From Ignatzschineria sp. (GTDB lineage: Bacteria; Pseudomonadota; Gammaproteobacteria; Cardiobacteriales; Wohlfahrtiimonadaceae): DNA of 64,000 bases. Of the stretch, positions 26,853 to 35,060 are shown one piece after another. The notes under the pieces were generated by a model. It was not told where the DNA came from, did no database searches, and worked only from the letters and a program-made list of their open reading frames with translations. The DNA is taken from positions 18,006-82,005 of the forward strand of contig JASLFU010000022.1 of assembly GCA_030150405.1 (NCBI GenBank). Reading direction: 5' to 3'. Within the stretch, counting starts at the first letter, position 1; each line of letters starts with the position of its first letter. The translations under genes were made by a program, and so were the position numbers.

Positions 26853-28232
26853 TTAAGCGGGCAAATCAACCCCCGTCATCATTTTGAATACTTTTACCGC
26901 ATACCGATCGGTCATTCCCGAAATAAAATCAGTAACTCTTAACATGCGCTCATAAGGTTTTGTCGGAACTTTTCTCTCTGCATCAAAAAACTGATCCGGC
27001 AAGAAACTTAGCAACATCTCTGTTTTCGCTCCCCCTTGCCCTCTTGAGGCCTGTTCTACCGCTTCTACAAATTCTTCGAGAAGCGTCTCGATCACCTTAA
27101 AACCGGCAATGCCTACTTTTAAAACTTCATTAGAGAGGTAGATACTCTCTCGAGAAAACTTTTTAATCTCTCTTAAAGCTTGAGCCGAGGGAACTTCTTC
27201 TAAAAGAGCCTGATGATAACTGCCCGCCAAAATCTCCTGTTCTCTTTTAAAGAAAACTTCAATCACCTCATCAATCAAGACACCAATTGAAAAGGCTCGC
27301 AAATACTCTACGCGATCCTTTTCTCGAGCGATGGTGGAAAGCCTCTTTTCAGGATAACGGTTATTTGCCGTAATAATTGATTTAAAGAAGCCGATCACTT
27401 CTGTACCTGAAACTAAAGAGAGACGATAAGCATCTTCTAAATCAACCAAGTGATAACAGATATCATCTGCCGCCTCTAGGAGATAAGCAAAAGGATGTCG
27501 ATACCAAGCCCCACTATTTTTGGGATGGGCAACTAAGCCTGCTCTTTTTGCAAAATGTGCAAAAAGCTCTCGCTCTGCTTGAAAATAATTAAACTTCTTA
27601 TAGGCAATATTCTTCTCTTCCGGTTTATTTAGACTTGCACAAGGATATTTAATGATGGAAGCAATAACAGGAAGAGAAAGCTGCAAGCCTCCCCGGTTAT
27701 TGGGGTTTTGCAATTTAGTAAGCACACGAAAGGCCTGTGCATTCCCTTCAAAAGCGAGCAGATCTGCTTGCTCTTCTACAGACATCTCTGAAAGCACTTT
27801 TTGCCCTACAGGGTTTCGCCTAAAAAAACGGCTAATGGCATCCTCACCGGCATGCCCAAAGGGAGGGTTACCAATATCATGAGCTAATGCTGCGGCTGCT
27901 AAAATAGCTCCTATATCAGCCGACTTTAGACCAGGCAGATCATATTCTGAAACCAATCTCTCCCCAAGCATAGTCCCTAAACTACGGCAGACACTGCTGA
28001 CCTCTAAGCTGTGGGTTAAACGGGTGCGCACATAATCGGTTTGAGCTAACGGAAAAACCTGCGTTTTATCTTGTAAGCGCCGAAAAGCAGCCGAAAAGAT
28101 GAGTCTATCGTAATCTTTTTGAAAATCAGTACGGTAACTGGGAGCGATATCGAGTTCCTCAACTCCTAAGCGTTCTTGTGGAATCAATGCTTGCCAACGA
28201 AGCTCTAAACTCTTTTTTCGCTCTCTATTCAT
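26853..28232 (-). CDS. dgt: Deoxyguanosinetriphosphate triphosphohydrolase-like protein
   Basis: 459 residues of the HD-domain dNTPase family. FSAAFRRLQDKTQVFPL and RTRLTHSLEVSSV lead to the metal site AALAHDIGNPPFGHAGE, with a further Asp in AADDICYHLVDLEDA. It removes triphosphate from dGTP (or related dNTPs), which helps balance pools made by ribonucleotide reductase. The start is the ATG at 28232 (MNRERKK); the TTG nine codons upstream would lie inside tsaD. It begins five bases after the tsaD stop, so the two are co-transcribed. Confidence 0.9.
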   Translation of the reverse strand: MNRERKKSLELRWQALIPQERLGVEELDIAPSYRTDFQKDYDRLIFSAAFRRLQDKTQVFPLAQTDYVRTRLTHSLEVSSVCRSLGTMLGERLVSEYDLPGLKSADIGAILAAAALAHDIGNPPFGHAGEDAISRFFRRNPVGQKVLSEMSVEEQADLLAFEGNAQAFRVLTKLQNPNNRGGLQLSLPVIASIIKYPCASLNKPEEKNIAYKKFNYFQAERELFAHFAKRAGLVAHPKNSGAWYRHPFAYLLEAADDICYHLVDLEDAYRLSLVSGTEVIGFFKSIITANNRYPEKRLSTIAREKDRVEYLRAFSIGVLIDEVIEVFFKREQEILAGSYHQALLEEVPSAQALREIKKFSRESIYLSNEVLKVGIAGFKVIETLLEEFVEAVEQASRGQGGAKTEMLLSFLPDQFFDAERKVPTKPYERMLRVTDFISGMTDRYAVKVFKMMTGVDLPA

Positions 28233-28236
28233 ACTT

Positions 28237-29250
28237 CTACTCTTCCTGCTCTTTACCAATAGTATCGATTGGCCAACGAGCTTTTAGGTTGACTCTCTCT
28301 GTTGATTGCTGGCGTTTAAAGCGCTCATATCCTAAATAAGCCACCATAGCCCCATTATCTGTACAAAACTCGGGGCGCGGAAAAAAGACTTTTACTCCTA
28401 AGCGCTCTGCTCTTGTTAAAAGCTCTGAACGTAAAAGTTTATTTGCCCCAACACCTCCAGAGACTACGAGCTCGGTTGTCTCTGTCTCTTTTAATGCTCG
28501 AAATGCTTTACGGATTAAAGTATCTACTAAGGCTTCCTGATAACCGGCAGCAATATCGGGGTAATCCTCTTCAGTATGCTCCTCAATCGTTAACAAGGCG
28601 CGCGTTTTAATGCCACTAAAACTGAACTCTAAACCAGGGCGATCAAGCATTGGACGTGGAAATTTAAATCGGGAAGGATCTCCTTTTGCGGCTAGTTTTT
28701 CTAGCTCAGGGCCTCCAGGATAGGGCAATCCCATAATTTTGGCTGTTTTATCAAAAGCCTCCCCCACAGCATCATCGAGCGACTCCCCTAATAGCTCATA
28801 TTCACCAAATGATTTGGCTAAGACCAATTGAGTATGGCCGCCAGAAACTAAGAGCGTCACAAATGGGAATTCAGGCGCATCTTCCTCGAGCATAGCTGCC
28901 ATAAGATGTGCCTCCATATGATTAACTCCTAAAATAGGAATATCTAATGCCAGACTTAACCCTTGCGCATAGGAGGCGGCCACCATTAACGCCCCGATCA
29001 GCCCCGGCCCCTCTGTAAAGGCTACAGCATCTATATCTTGAAAGGCGATTCCTGCCTCTTCTACAGCAGCGCTTACTAAAATAGGCAACTTGCGGATATG
29101 ATCTCGGGATGCAAGCTCAGGTACAACCCCCCCGTATTTAGCATGAAGTTCGATTTGCGAGTAGAGTTGATGAGCGATTAAACCTCTCTCCTCATCATAC
29201 AAGGCTACCCCAGTCTCATCACATGAACTCTCGATCCCTAAAACTATCAC
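28237..29250 (-). CDS. tsaD: tRNA N6-adenosine threonylcarbamoyltransferase
   Basis: 337 residues. It transfers threonylcarbamoyl to A37 of ANN-decoding tRNAs, with TsaB and TsaE. Motifs: GIESSCDETGVALYD, the metal-binding NHMEAHLMAA and LLVSGGHTQLV, GEAFDKTAKIMGLPYPGG, and the C-terminal DNGAMVAYLG. The start codon is GTG, with AAGGA about eight bases upstream. It is transcribed with dgt. Confidence 0.97.
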   Translation of the reverse strand: MIVLGIESSCDETGVALYDEERGLIAHQLYSQIELHAKYGGVVPELASRDHIRKLPILVSAAVEEAGIAFQDIDAVAFTEGPGLIGALMVAASYAQGLSLALDIPILGVNHMEAHLMAAMLEEDAPEFPFVTLLVSGGHTQLVLAKSFGEYELLGESLDDAVGEAFDKTAKIMGLPYPGGPELEKLAAKGDPSRFKFPRPMLDRPGLEFSFSGIKTRALLTIEEHTEEDYPDIAAGYQEALVDTLIRKAFRALKETETTELVVSGGVGANKLLRSELLTRAERLGVKVFFPRPEFCTDNGAMVAYLGYERFKRQQSTERVNLKARWPIDTIGKEQEE

Positions 29251-29325
29251 GTATTCTTTCCTTACCTATTGAAATATTGTTTTGAACTTCCGGTTCTACT
29301 CTTACAGCTATTCTAAAAAAACACT

Positions 29326-29691
29326 CTAATAAAAAAGAATAGCCGCCCACACAACTATAAAGAGAATAATCGCCACAAATACTAATGCAGAGCCGATATC
29401 CTTAGCCTGCCCTGAAAGGGGATGAATCTCAGCTCCTATGCGATCGACCACCGCCTCAATAGCTGAATTGACTAACTCCATTAAAAATATTAAAACTGCA
29501 CTCCCAAGAAGGAGTGCCAACTCCACACCACTGTCGGCAAGATAAAAAGCCGCAGGGATAACAAAGAGCCCCGCAAAGAGCTCTTGCCGAATGGCTGCCT
29601 CATGTTTAAAGGCTAGTTTTAAACCATTGAGGGAGTAAAAAAAGGCGTGGAAAATTCTCGCTAGACCGCCTTTTGTTGGTTTATTCATCAT
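29326..29691 (-). CDS. dgkA: Diacylglycerol kinase
   Basis: 121 residues with three membrane helices. It recycles diacylglycerol to phosphatidic acid in the inner membrane. Signature: HEAAIRQELFAG and FLMELVNSAIEAVVDRIG, with the catalytic Glu, then AKDIGSALVF. Its ATG overlaps the stop of a 48-codon upstream gene (TAATG), so translation is probably coupled; no independent ribosome site is seen. Confidence 0.95.
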   Translation of the reverse strand: MMNKPTKGGLARIFHAFFYSLNGLKLAFKHEAAIRQELFAGLFVIPAAFYLADSGVELALLLGSAVLIFLMELVNSAIEAVVDRIGAEIHPLSGQAKDIGSALVFVAIILFIVVWAAILFY

Positions 29692-29837
29692 TATCTTGGA
29701 AGCTCTATCTCAATGACCTGATTATCTTCACTCTCTTTATCGGTCTCATCAAGCATGACCCAAATAATGAAGGCCACAAAAAGAATAAGATAGATCCATT
29801 TAAATGAGCGTCTCTGTTTTCTCTGTTCAAAATACAT
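29691..29837 (-). CDS. Small single-span membrane protein overlapping dgkA
   Basis: 48 residues read from the sequence: a basic N-terminus (MYFEQRKQRRSFKW), one hydrophobic helix at about residues 14-29, then an acidic tail (DETDKESEDNQ) ending IEIELPR. The stop TAA overlaps the dgkA start as TAATG. The arrangement, and the lack of a ribosome site for dgkA, argue that it is translated. I know of no function. It could steer or regulate DgkA, but that is speculation. Confidence 0.55.
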   Translation of the reverse strand: MYFEQRKQRRSFKWIYLILFVAFIIWVMLDETDKESEDNQVIEIELPR

Positions 29838-30005
29838 AGTTTACACACTTCGAAATTAAGTTAATTTAGGAGCATAGCTTGAAATATTAAAATAAATTAA
29901 TCAAACTACTTACTCTTTTAGCCAAATAAACGGCTGCATTATAGCAAATCAGACCCTTATTTGAACCAAATTTATTCGCTGACTAATAGGATTATTTACA
30001 GATAG

Positions 30006-32405
30006 ATGAGCAAATCTCTGGTCATTGTTGAGTCCCCAGCAAAAGCAAAAACAATAGAAAAATATCTCGGGAAAGATTTTGAGGTTCTTGCCTCATTTGG
30101 TCACGTACGTGCACTTGTAAGAAAACAAGGCTCCGTGGATCCAGATAATAACTTCGAGATGAAATATGAAGTAATCAGCCAAAATAAAAAGCATTTAACC
30201 GCCATTGAAAAGGCGCTTAAAAAAGCTGACAACCTCATGCTCGCAACGGACCCGGATAGAGAGGGAGAGGCGATCTCTTGGCATATTTTAGAATATCTCA
30301 AGGAGAAAAATGCTTTAGAAGGCAAGAAGATCTCCCGCGTTGTTTTTAACGAGATTACAAAAGGCGCCGTTCAAGATGCGGTAGCTAATCCCCGAGAGCT
30401 TGCGATGGATCTAGTTGAAGCGCAACAAGCTCGTACAGCATTAGATTATCTTGTGGGCTTCAATCTCTCCCCGCTTTTATGGAAAAAGATTAGCCCCGGC
30501 CTTTCTGCTGGACGAGTCCAATCCCCTGCTTTGCGGATGATTGTCGAGCGGGAAGATGAGATTAATGCTTTTGAATCTCAAGAGTATTGGTCTATCGTGG
30601 CGGATCTTAATAAAGAGAAGAGCACCTTTTCAGGACGTTTGACGGAATATAACGGCGAAAAAGTAGAGCAATTTAGCTTCACCGATGAAAAAATGGCCAA
30701 AAACGTTGTAGAGAGCATTACCCAAAAGTTTGGCGATGCTATCCCTGTTTACTCTGTTGAGAAGAAACAGCGTCGCCGCAACCCTACCGCCCCCTTTACT
30801 ACATCTACTCTACAGCAGGAGGCTTCCCGTAAATTACGTTTTAGTACCTCCCGCACAATGCGCACTGCACAAGATCTTTATGAAGGGATCAATTTAGGCA
30901 GCGAAACGATCGGACTTATTACCTATATGCGTACCGACTCTGTTACGCTCTCTAATGAAGCTTTAGAGGATATTCGTAGTTATATCGGCAAAGAACATGG
31001 GGCTGAATATCTACCTAAATCGCCTCGTATTTACAAAACAAAAGCTAAAAATGCGCAAGAAGCGCACGAAGCGATTCGGCCTACTTCAGTCTACCGTACG
31101 CCAGAGTCTGTAAAGCCTTACTTAAGCTCTGATCAGTTTAGATTGTATGAGCTTATCTGGAAGCGTGCAGTTGCCTCGCAGATGGAATCAGCGATCATGA
31201 ATACGACCTCCATTGATCTTGGAGAGAAAGGTGTTCATACCTTCCGCGTAACCGGTTCAACGATTGCATTTCCCGGATTTATGAGCCTCTATTTAGAAGA
31301 TGTAGATGATGAGAAAGAGGATCAAAAAGAGGAAGATCGGATTCTTCCTGAGATGAAGGAAGGCGAGGCAATTAATTTAACGGAGGTGATTCCCAATCAG
31401 CACTTTACAGAGCCACCACCCCGTTATACTGAGGCTTCGTTAGTTAAATCATTAGAAGAGTATGGCATTGGCCGCCCTTCTACCTATGCTTCGATCATCT
31501 CTACTCTGCAAAATCGCGAATATGTCACGCTTGATGCAAGACGCTTTATTCCCACCGATATGGGGAAAATAGTATCGCGCTTTTTAACTAATGAGTTCAC
31601 TCAGATCGTCGATTACGATTTTACCGCGAAGATGGAAGATAGCCTCGATGAGATCTCCCGCGGGGAAGCAGATTGGATCCCCTTAATGGAAGAGTTCTGG
31701 ACACCTTTTATTGAACGATGCGAATATGTTGAAGAGAATGTCTCCCGTGCTGATGTAGCTCAAGCTCGAGTTTTAGGGGAAGATCCAAAATCAGGAAAAC
31801 CCGTTTCTGTACGTATTGGCCGTTATGGGCCTTTTGCACAGATCGGGGAGACACAAGCGGATAATGAAGATGCAGAAAAACCCCGCTTTGCCTCACTACT
31901 GCCCGGACAGAGTATCGATACCATTACACTAGAAGAAGCAATTGCACTCTTCCGTCTTCCCCGCGTTTTAGGCGAGGGAGATGATGGATATGAGATCCGA
32001 GCAAATATTGGCCGCTTTGGTCCTTACATTCAATATGGTCCTCGTAAGTTTGCTTCTCTTAAAGAGGATGATCCATATACAGTGACTTTTGAGCGTGCGA
32101 TGGAAGTCGTGAATGCTCATAAGGCTGCAGAAGCTGCGAAGTATATTAATAGCTTCCAAGATGGAGATACCTTAATCGAAGTCATTAATGGCCGCTATGG
32201 ACCCTATGTTACCGATGGTAAGAAGAATGCTAAGATTCCTAAAGATGTAGAGCCTGCCTCTTTAACCTTAGAGGAATGTAAAGAGCTTATTGCAAAAGCT
32301 CCTGCCCGTGGACGCCGCAGAGCCACCACAAAAAAAAGCACGACCAAAAAGGCTACCACTAAAAAAGCACCGGCTAAGAAAAAAGCAGCCGCTAAAAAGG
32401 AATGA
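30006..32405 (+). CDS. topA: DNA topoisomerase I (type IA)
   Basis: 799 residues. The Toprim domain opens with SLVIVESPAKAKTIEKYLG and has ATDPDREGEAI. The active-site Tyr is in IGLITYMRTDS. It relaxes negative supercoils. After the core there are no four-Cys zinc ribbons as in E. coli; instead three TopA_C repeats are seen (RIGRYGPFAQIG, NIGRFGPYIQYG, INGRYGPYVTDG). They are followed by a Lys/Ala/Thr tail of about 40 residues beginning RGRRRATTKK, suited to non-specific DNA binding. The start ATG has only a weak ribosome site. A terminator follows. Confidence 0.97.
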   Translation: MSKSLVIVESPAKAKTIEKYLGKDFEVLASFGHVRALVRKQGSVDPDNNFEMKYEVISQNKKHLTAIEKALKKADNLMLATDPDREGEAISWHILEYLKEKNALEGKKISRVVFNEITKGAVQDAVANPRELAMDLVEAQQARTALDYLVGFNLSPLLWKKISPGLSAGRVQSPALRMIVEREDEINAFESQEYWSIVADLNKEKSTFSGRLTEYNGEKVEQFSFTDEKMAKNVVESITQKFGDAIPVYSVEKKQRRRNPTAPFTTSTLQQEASRKLRFSTSRTMRTAQDLYEGINLGSETIGLITYMRTDSVTLSNEALEDIRSYIGKEHGAEYLPKSPRIYKTKAKNAQEAHEAIRPTSVYRTPESVKPYLSSDQFRLYELIWKRAVASQMESAIMNTTSIDLGEKGVHTFRVTGSTIAFPGFMSLYLEDVDDEKEDQKEEDRILPEMKEGEAINLTEVIPNQHFTEPPPRYTEASLVKSLEEYGIGRPSTYASIISTLQNREYVTLDARRFIPTDMGKIVSRFLTNEFTQIVDYDFTAKMEDSLDEISRGEADWIPLMEEFWTPFIERCEYVEENVSRADVAQARVLGEDPKSGKPVSVRIGRYGPFAQIGETQADNEDAEKPRFASLLPGQSIDTITLEEAIALFRLPRVLGEGDDGYEIRANIGRFGPYIQYGPRKFASLKEDDPYTVTFERAMEVVNAHKAAEAAKYINSFQDGDTLIEVINGRYGPYVTDGKKNAKIPKDVEPASLTLEECKELIAKAPARGRRRATTKKSTTKKATTKKAPAKKKAAAKKE

Positions 32406-32436
32406 TCATCTTATCGAAAAAGATCGTTTATAATAG

Positions 32437-32461
32437 AAAGGGAGTTTAAGCTCCCTTTTTT
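32437..32461 (+). terminator. Terminator after topA
   Basis: AAAGGGAG-TTTAAG-CTCCCTTT plus TTT. Confidence 0.9.
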
Positions 32462-32575
32462 ATTAATTATTCAGTATTAACAATAGGTGAATAGTACTAT
32501 TTTAATAGGGATTCACCTCCCCCTTATCAGAACGATGACTTCATAGAAATCGACAGATCAATAGACAGGATACCC

Positions 32576-33958
32576 ATGAGTAAAGAGCAACCCTACATTT
32601 TAATTGTTGATGATGAAAAGGATATCTGTGATCTTGTGAGCGATATCCTCCAAGATGAAGGTTATGACGTTGGCGTCGCCTATAATGGGGAGGAAGCGAA
32701 AGCCTTAAAGGCAGAACGAACACCTGACCTTATCCTACTGGATATCTGGATGCCCGATATCGATGGCATCTCACTTTTACAAATGTGGCGTGAAGAGGAG
32801 AATTTCTGCCCCGTTATTATGATGAGCGGGCATGGAACGCTCGAACATGCCATTGAAGCAACGAAGCTTGGCGCCTCAGATTTTCTAGAAAAGCCGCTCA
32901 CCTTAGCTAAGCTTTTAATGGTGGTGGAAAAGACTTTAGAGGATGCTAGCACGCCCCCGACAATAACAGCCACCCCCAAAGAACTTAAACCTGAATATGA
33001 AATTCCCACACCTTTTGAGCCTGTTGGCCGTAGCGAATTGATGGCGACCCTTCGGGAAAATCTTCAAAGTGCGGCAAAAGCCGAAGGAAATATTCTTCTA
33101 TTAGCAGATGCAGGTTCTGAAACTTCAGGGCTTGCTAGTTATATTCATTCCCTTTCAGAACGCTCTAAAATGCCCTTTGTGGAGCTGAGCTTAGGTAATC
33201 TCTCTAGCACCGATTTAGAGTCCCTTTTAGGAGACAAATCGGAACGATATCAACTTCTTAATCAGGTTCGCGGAGGTTTTCTCCATCTTCGAGATATTGA
33301 TAAAACAGATTCAGCAGCTCAACAATTTATCTATACTCTTCTTGATACCCCTACTTATCTCGATCCTGAGAGCGGGGAGATCGATCAACCCGATGTTCGT
33401 TTTATCTTTTCTGGAGAACGAGAGCTATTTCAACGGGTTAAAAATGGAAAATTTAGCGCCGAACTTTGGCATCTCATTAACGTTTTAACTATCCAGATTC
33501 CAGCGCTATCGGAACATCCTGAAGATGTTCCAGAGTTGATCTCCTACTATGTACATCATTTTGTTGATGTAAAACATCTGACCTATCGTCATTTCTCTAT
33601 TGCTGCGCAAAATCGTCTTCGTAATCACGATTGGCATGGTAACTATCTCGAATTGCGTAATTTGATCCAGCGGCTCTTAGTGCTTGGTAAAAGCGATGAG
33701 GTCTCGCTCGATGAGGTAAACGCAGAGCTCGAAGAGGGCAAGCTTTTTCAAGAAGAAGAGAACCAAGAGATTGGGCAACTCTCTTTAGAACTTCCCCTCC
33801 GTGAAGCCCGAGAGCAGTTTGAACGTGCATACCTTATCGCCCAATATAAACGCTCTGAAGGTAATATCGCCAATCTCGCCGAAAGAGTAGGCATGGAGCG
33901 CACAAACCTCTATCGCAAATTAAAATCACTCGATATTGACCCGAAAAAGGGCTATTAA
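32576..33958 (+). CDS. NtrX-like response regulator with degenerate AAA+ domain
   Basis: 460 residues. The receiver domain (1-120) is intact: IVDDEKD, the phospho-acceptor Asp in LILLDIWMPD, and the Lys in FLEKPL. The central domain aligns with sigma-54 activators but is decayed. The Walker A segment reads LLADAGSETSG with no GTGK, the GAFTGA loop is missing, and the Walker B region is GGFLHLRDID in place of GGTLFLDEI. The C-terminal Fis-type helix-turn-helix (GNIANLAERVGMERTNLYRKLK) is strongly NtrX-like. It should bind DNA when phosphorylated, but is unlikely to remodel sigma-54 polymerase. No sensor kinase gene is adjacent; yggS follows. Confidence 0.85.
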   Translation: MSKEQPYILIVDDEKDICDLVSDILQDEGYDVGVAYNGEEAKALKAERTPDLILLDIWMPDIDGISLLQMWREEENFCPVIMMSGHGTLEHAIEATKLGASDFLEKPLTLAKLLMVVEKTLEDASTPPTITATPKELKPEYEIPTPFEPVGRSELMATLRENLQSAAKAEGNILLLADAGSETSGLASYIHSLSERSKMPFVELSLGNLSSTDLESLLGDKSERYQLLNQVRGGFLHLRDIDKTDSAAQQFIYTLLDTPTYLDPESGEIDQPDVRFIFSGERELFQRVKNGKFSAELWHLINVLTIQIPALSEHPEDVPELISYYVHHFVDVKHLTYRHFSIAAQNRLRNHDWHGNYLELRNLIQRLLVLGKSDEVSLDEVNAELEEGKLFQEEENQEIGQLSLELPLREAREQFERAYLIAQYKRSEGNIANLAERVGMERTNLYRKLKSLDIDPKKGY

Positions 33959-34039
33959 CTTTAAGGCCTTAACTTTTAGGTGCCTATGAAGTTAAGTTGG
34001 ATTTAAATTGCTTTAATTTTAGATGATTTTAGGAGAGAT

Positions 34040-34798
34040 ATGGAGCATTATCCTGAACAGCTACTAACAGAAGAGAGAGCACAACTCATTGAGAATAATC
34101 TCGCCGCTATTACTGAGCGAATAGAGGCAGCGGCGAAGGAAGCAGGACGTGATCCAGCCTCCATAAAATTACTTCTTGCGACAAAAACCCGTACCCCAGC
34201 AGAAATTAATCATGCGATTAATCTAGGCTATGGGCTGATTGGGGAAAATCGGGCACAAGAACTAAGTGCGAAATATCCTGCTATTCAAGAAGAGATTAAA
34301 GGCGAATCGATTACTCCCCGAGAGAGCCATTTTATTGGCGCTCTTCAAGGCAATAAAGTGGCCGAGGTAACTGCCCTAGCCCACTGCATTCAGAGTGTTG
34401 ATCGGCTTCGCATTGCTCGCCGTATTCATAACTATTGCATTACCAATCATCTTAAACGACAGGTGATGATTCAGGTAAACACCTCTCGAGAGCCCCAAAA
34501 AGGTGGGGTCATGCCAGAAGAGCTCTTTCCTTTTTTAGAGTCTTTAAAAGAATTTGATCGTTTAGAGATTAAAGGTTTAATGACGATCGGCTTACAGAGC
34601 CAAAATACCGAAAAAGTGCGAGAAGGTTTTGCACTTTTAAGAGAACTTTTAGAAGAGGCTAAAGGTCAGAACCTACTTACTAACGCGGCAACAGAGCTCT
34701 CAATGGGAATGAGTGGGGATTTAGAACTTGCAATTTTAGAAGGCGCCACCATTATTCGTATTGGGAGCGCAATCTTTGGTGAAAGAGAAGAGAAGTAA
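34040..34798 (+). CDS. yggS: YggS family PLP homeostasis protein
   Basis: 252 residues, alanine-racemase-like barrel that binds pyridoxal phosphate. The PLP-binding Lys lies in LLLATKTRTPAEI. Other motifs are GENRAQEL, HFIGALQGNK, QVNTSREPQKGG, GLMTIG, and SMGMSGDLELAI with a phosphate-binding RIGSAIFG. It maintains PLP and amino-acid balance. AGGAG precedes the ATG by four bases. The first Ser of the usual TLSMGMSxD is kept. Confidence 0.95.
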   Translation: MEHYPEQLLTEERAQLIENNLAAITERIEAAAKEAGRDPASIKLLLATKTRTPAEINHAINLGYGLIGENRAQELSAKYPAIQEEIKGESITPRESHFIGALQGNKVAEVTALAHCIQSVDRLRIARRIHNYCITNHLKRQVMIQVNTSREPQKGGVMPEELFPFLESLKEFDRLEIKGLMTIGLQSQNTEKVREGFALLRELLEEAKGQNLLTNAATELSMGMSGDLELAILEGATIIRIGSAIFGEREEK

Positions 34799-34839
34799 AA
34801 ATCGACTACTCCCGATCGCTCTTTAAGAAAATAACTCTT

Positions 34840-34864
34840 AAGCACCGCAAGGTGCTTTTTCTTT
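34840..34864 (+). terminator. Terminator after yggS
   Basis: AAGCACC-GCAA-GGTGCTT with a GNRA-type loop and TTT. Confidence 0.88.
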
Positions 34865-34900
34865 TCTCTTGATTCTGATTAAAAAAAATACAACTAGAGC

Positions 34901-34930
34901 CTTGAAGATCAAAAAGCGAGCCCCATATTA
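34901..34930 (+). promoter_or_regulatory. Sigma-32 heat-shock promoter of dnaK
   Basis: CTTGAA at 34901-34906, a 14-base spacer, then CCCCATATTA at 34921-34930. Both elements match the RpoH consensus (CTTGAA, N11-16, CCCCAT-T). It lies about 130 bases before dnaK. Confidence 0.85.
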
Positions 34931-35060
34931 CTTTCAGATAAAGATTTAATAGATAAACTCAGCGCGAAAGAAACTAAAAAAGCAGTCCTTCTTTAAGCGC
35001 CAAAATTTAAAGTTCTTACTCATATTTTTATAATAATTTTTACTTTAGAGGTAGATAGAT

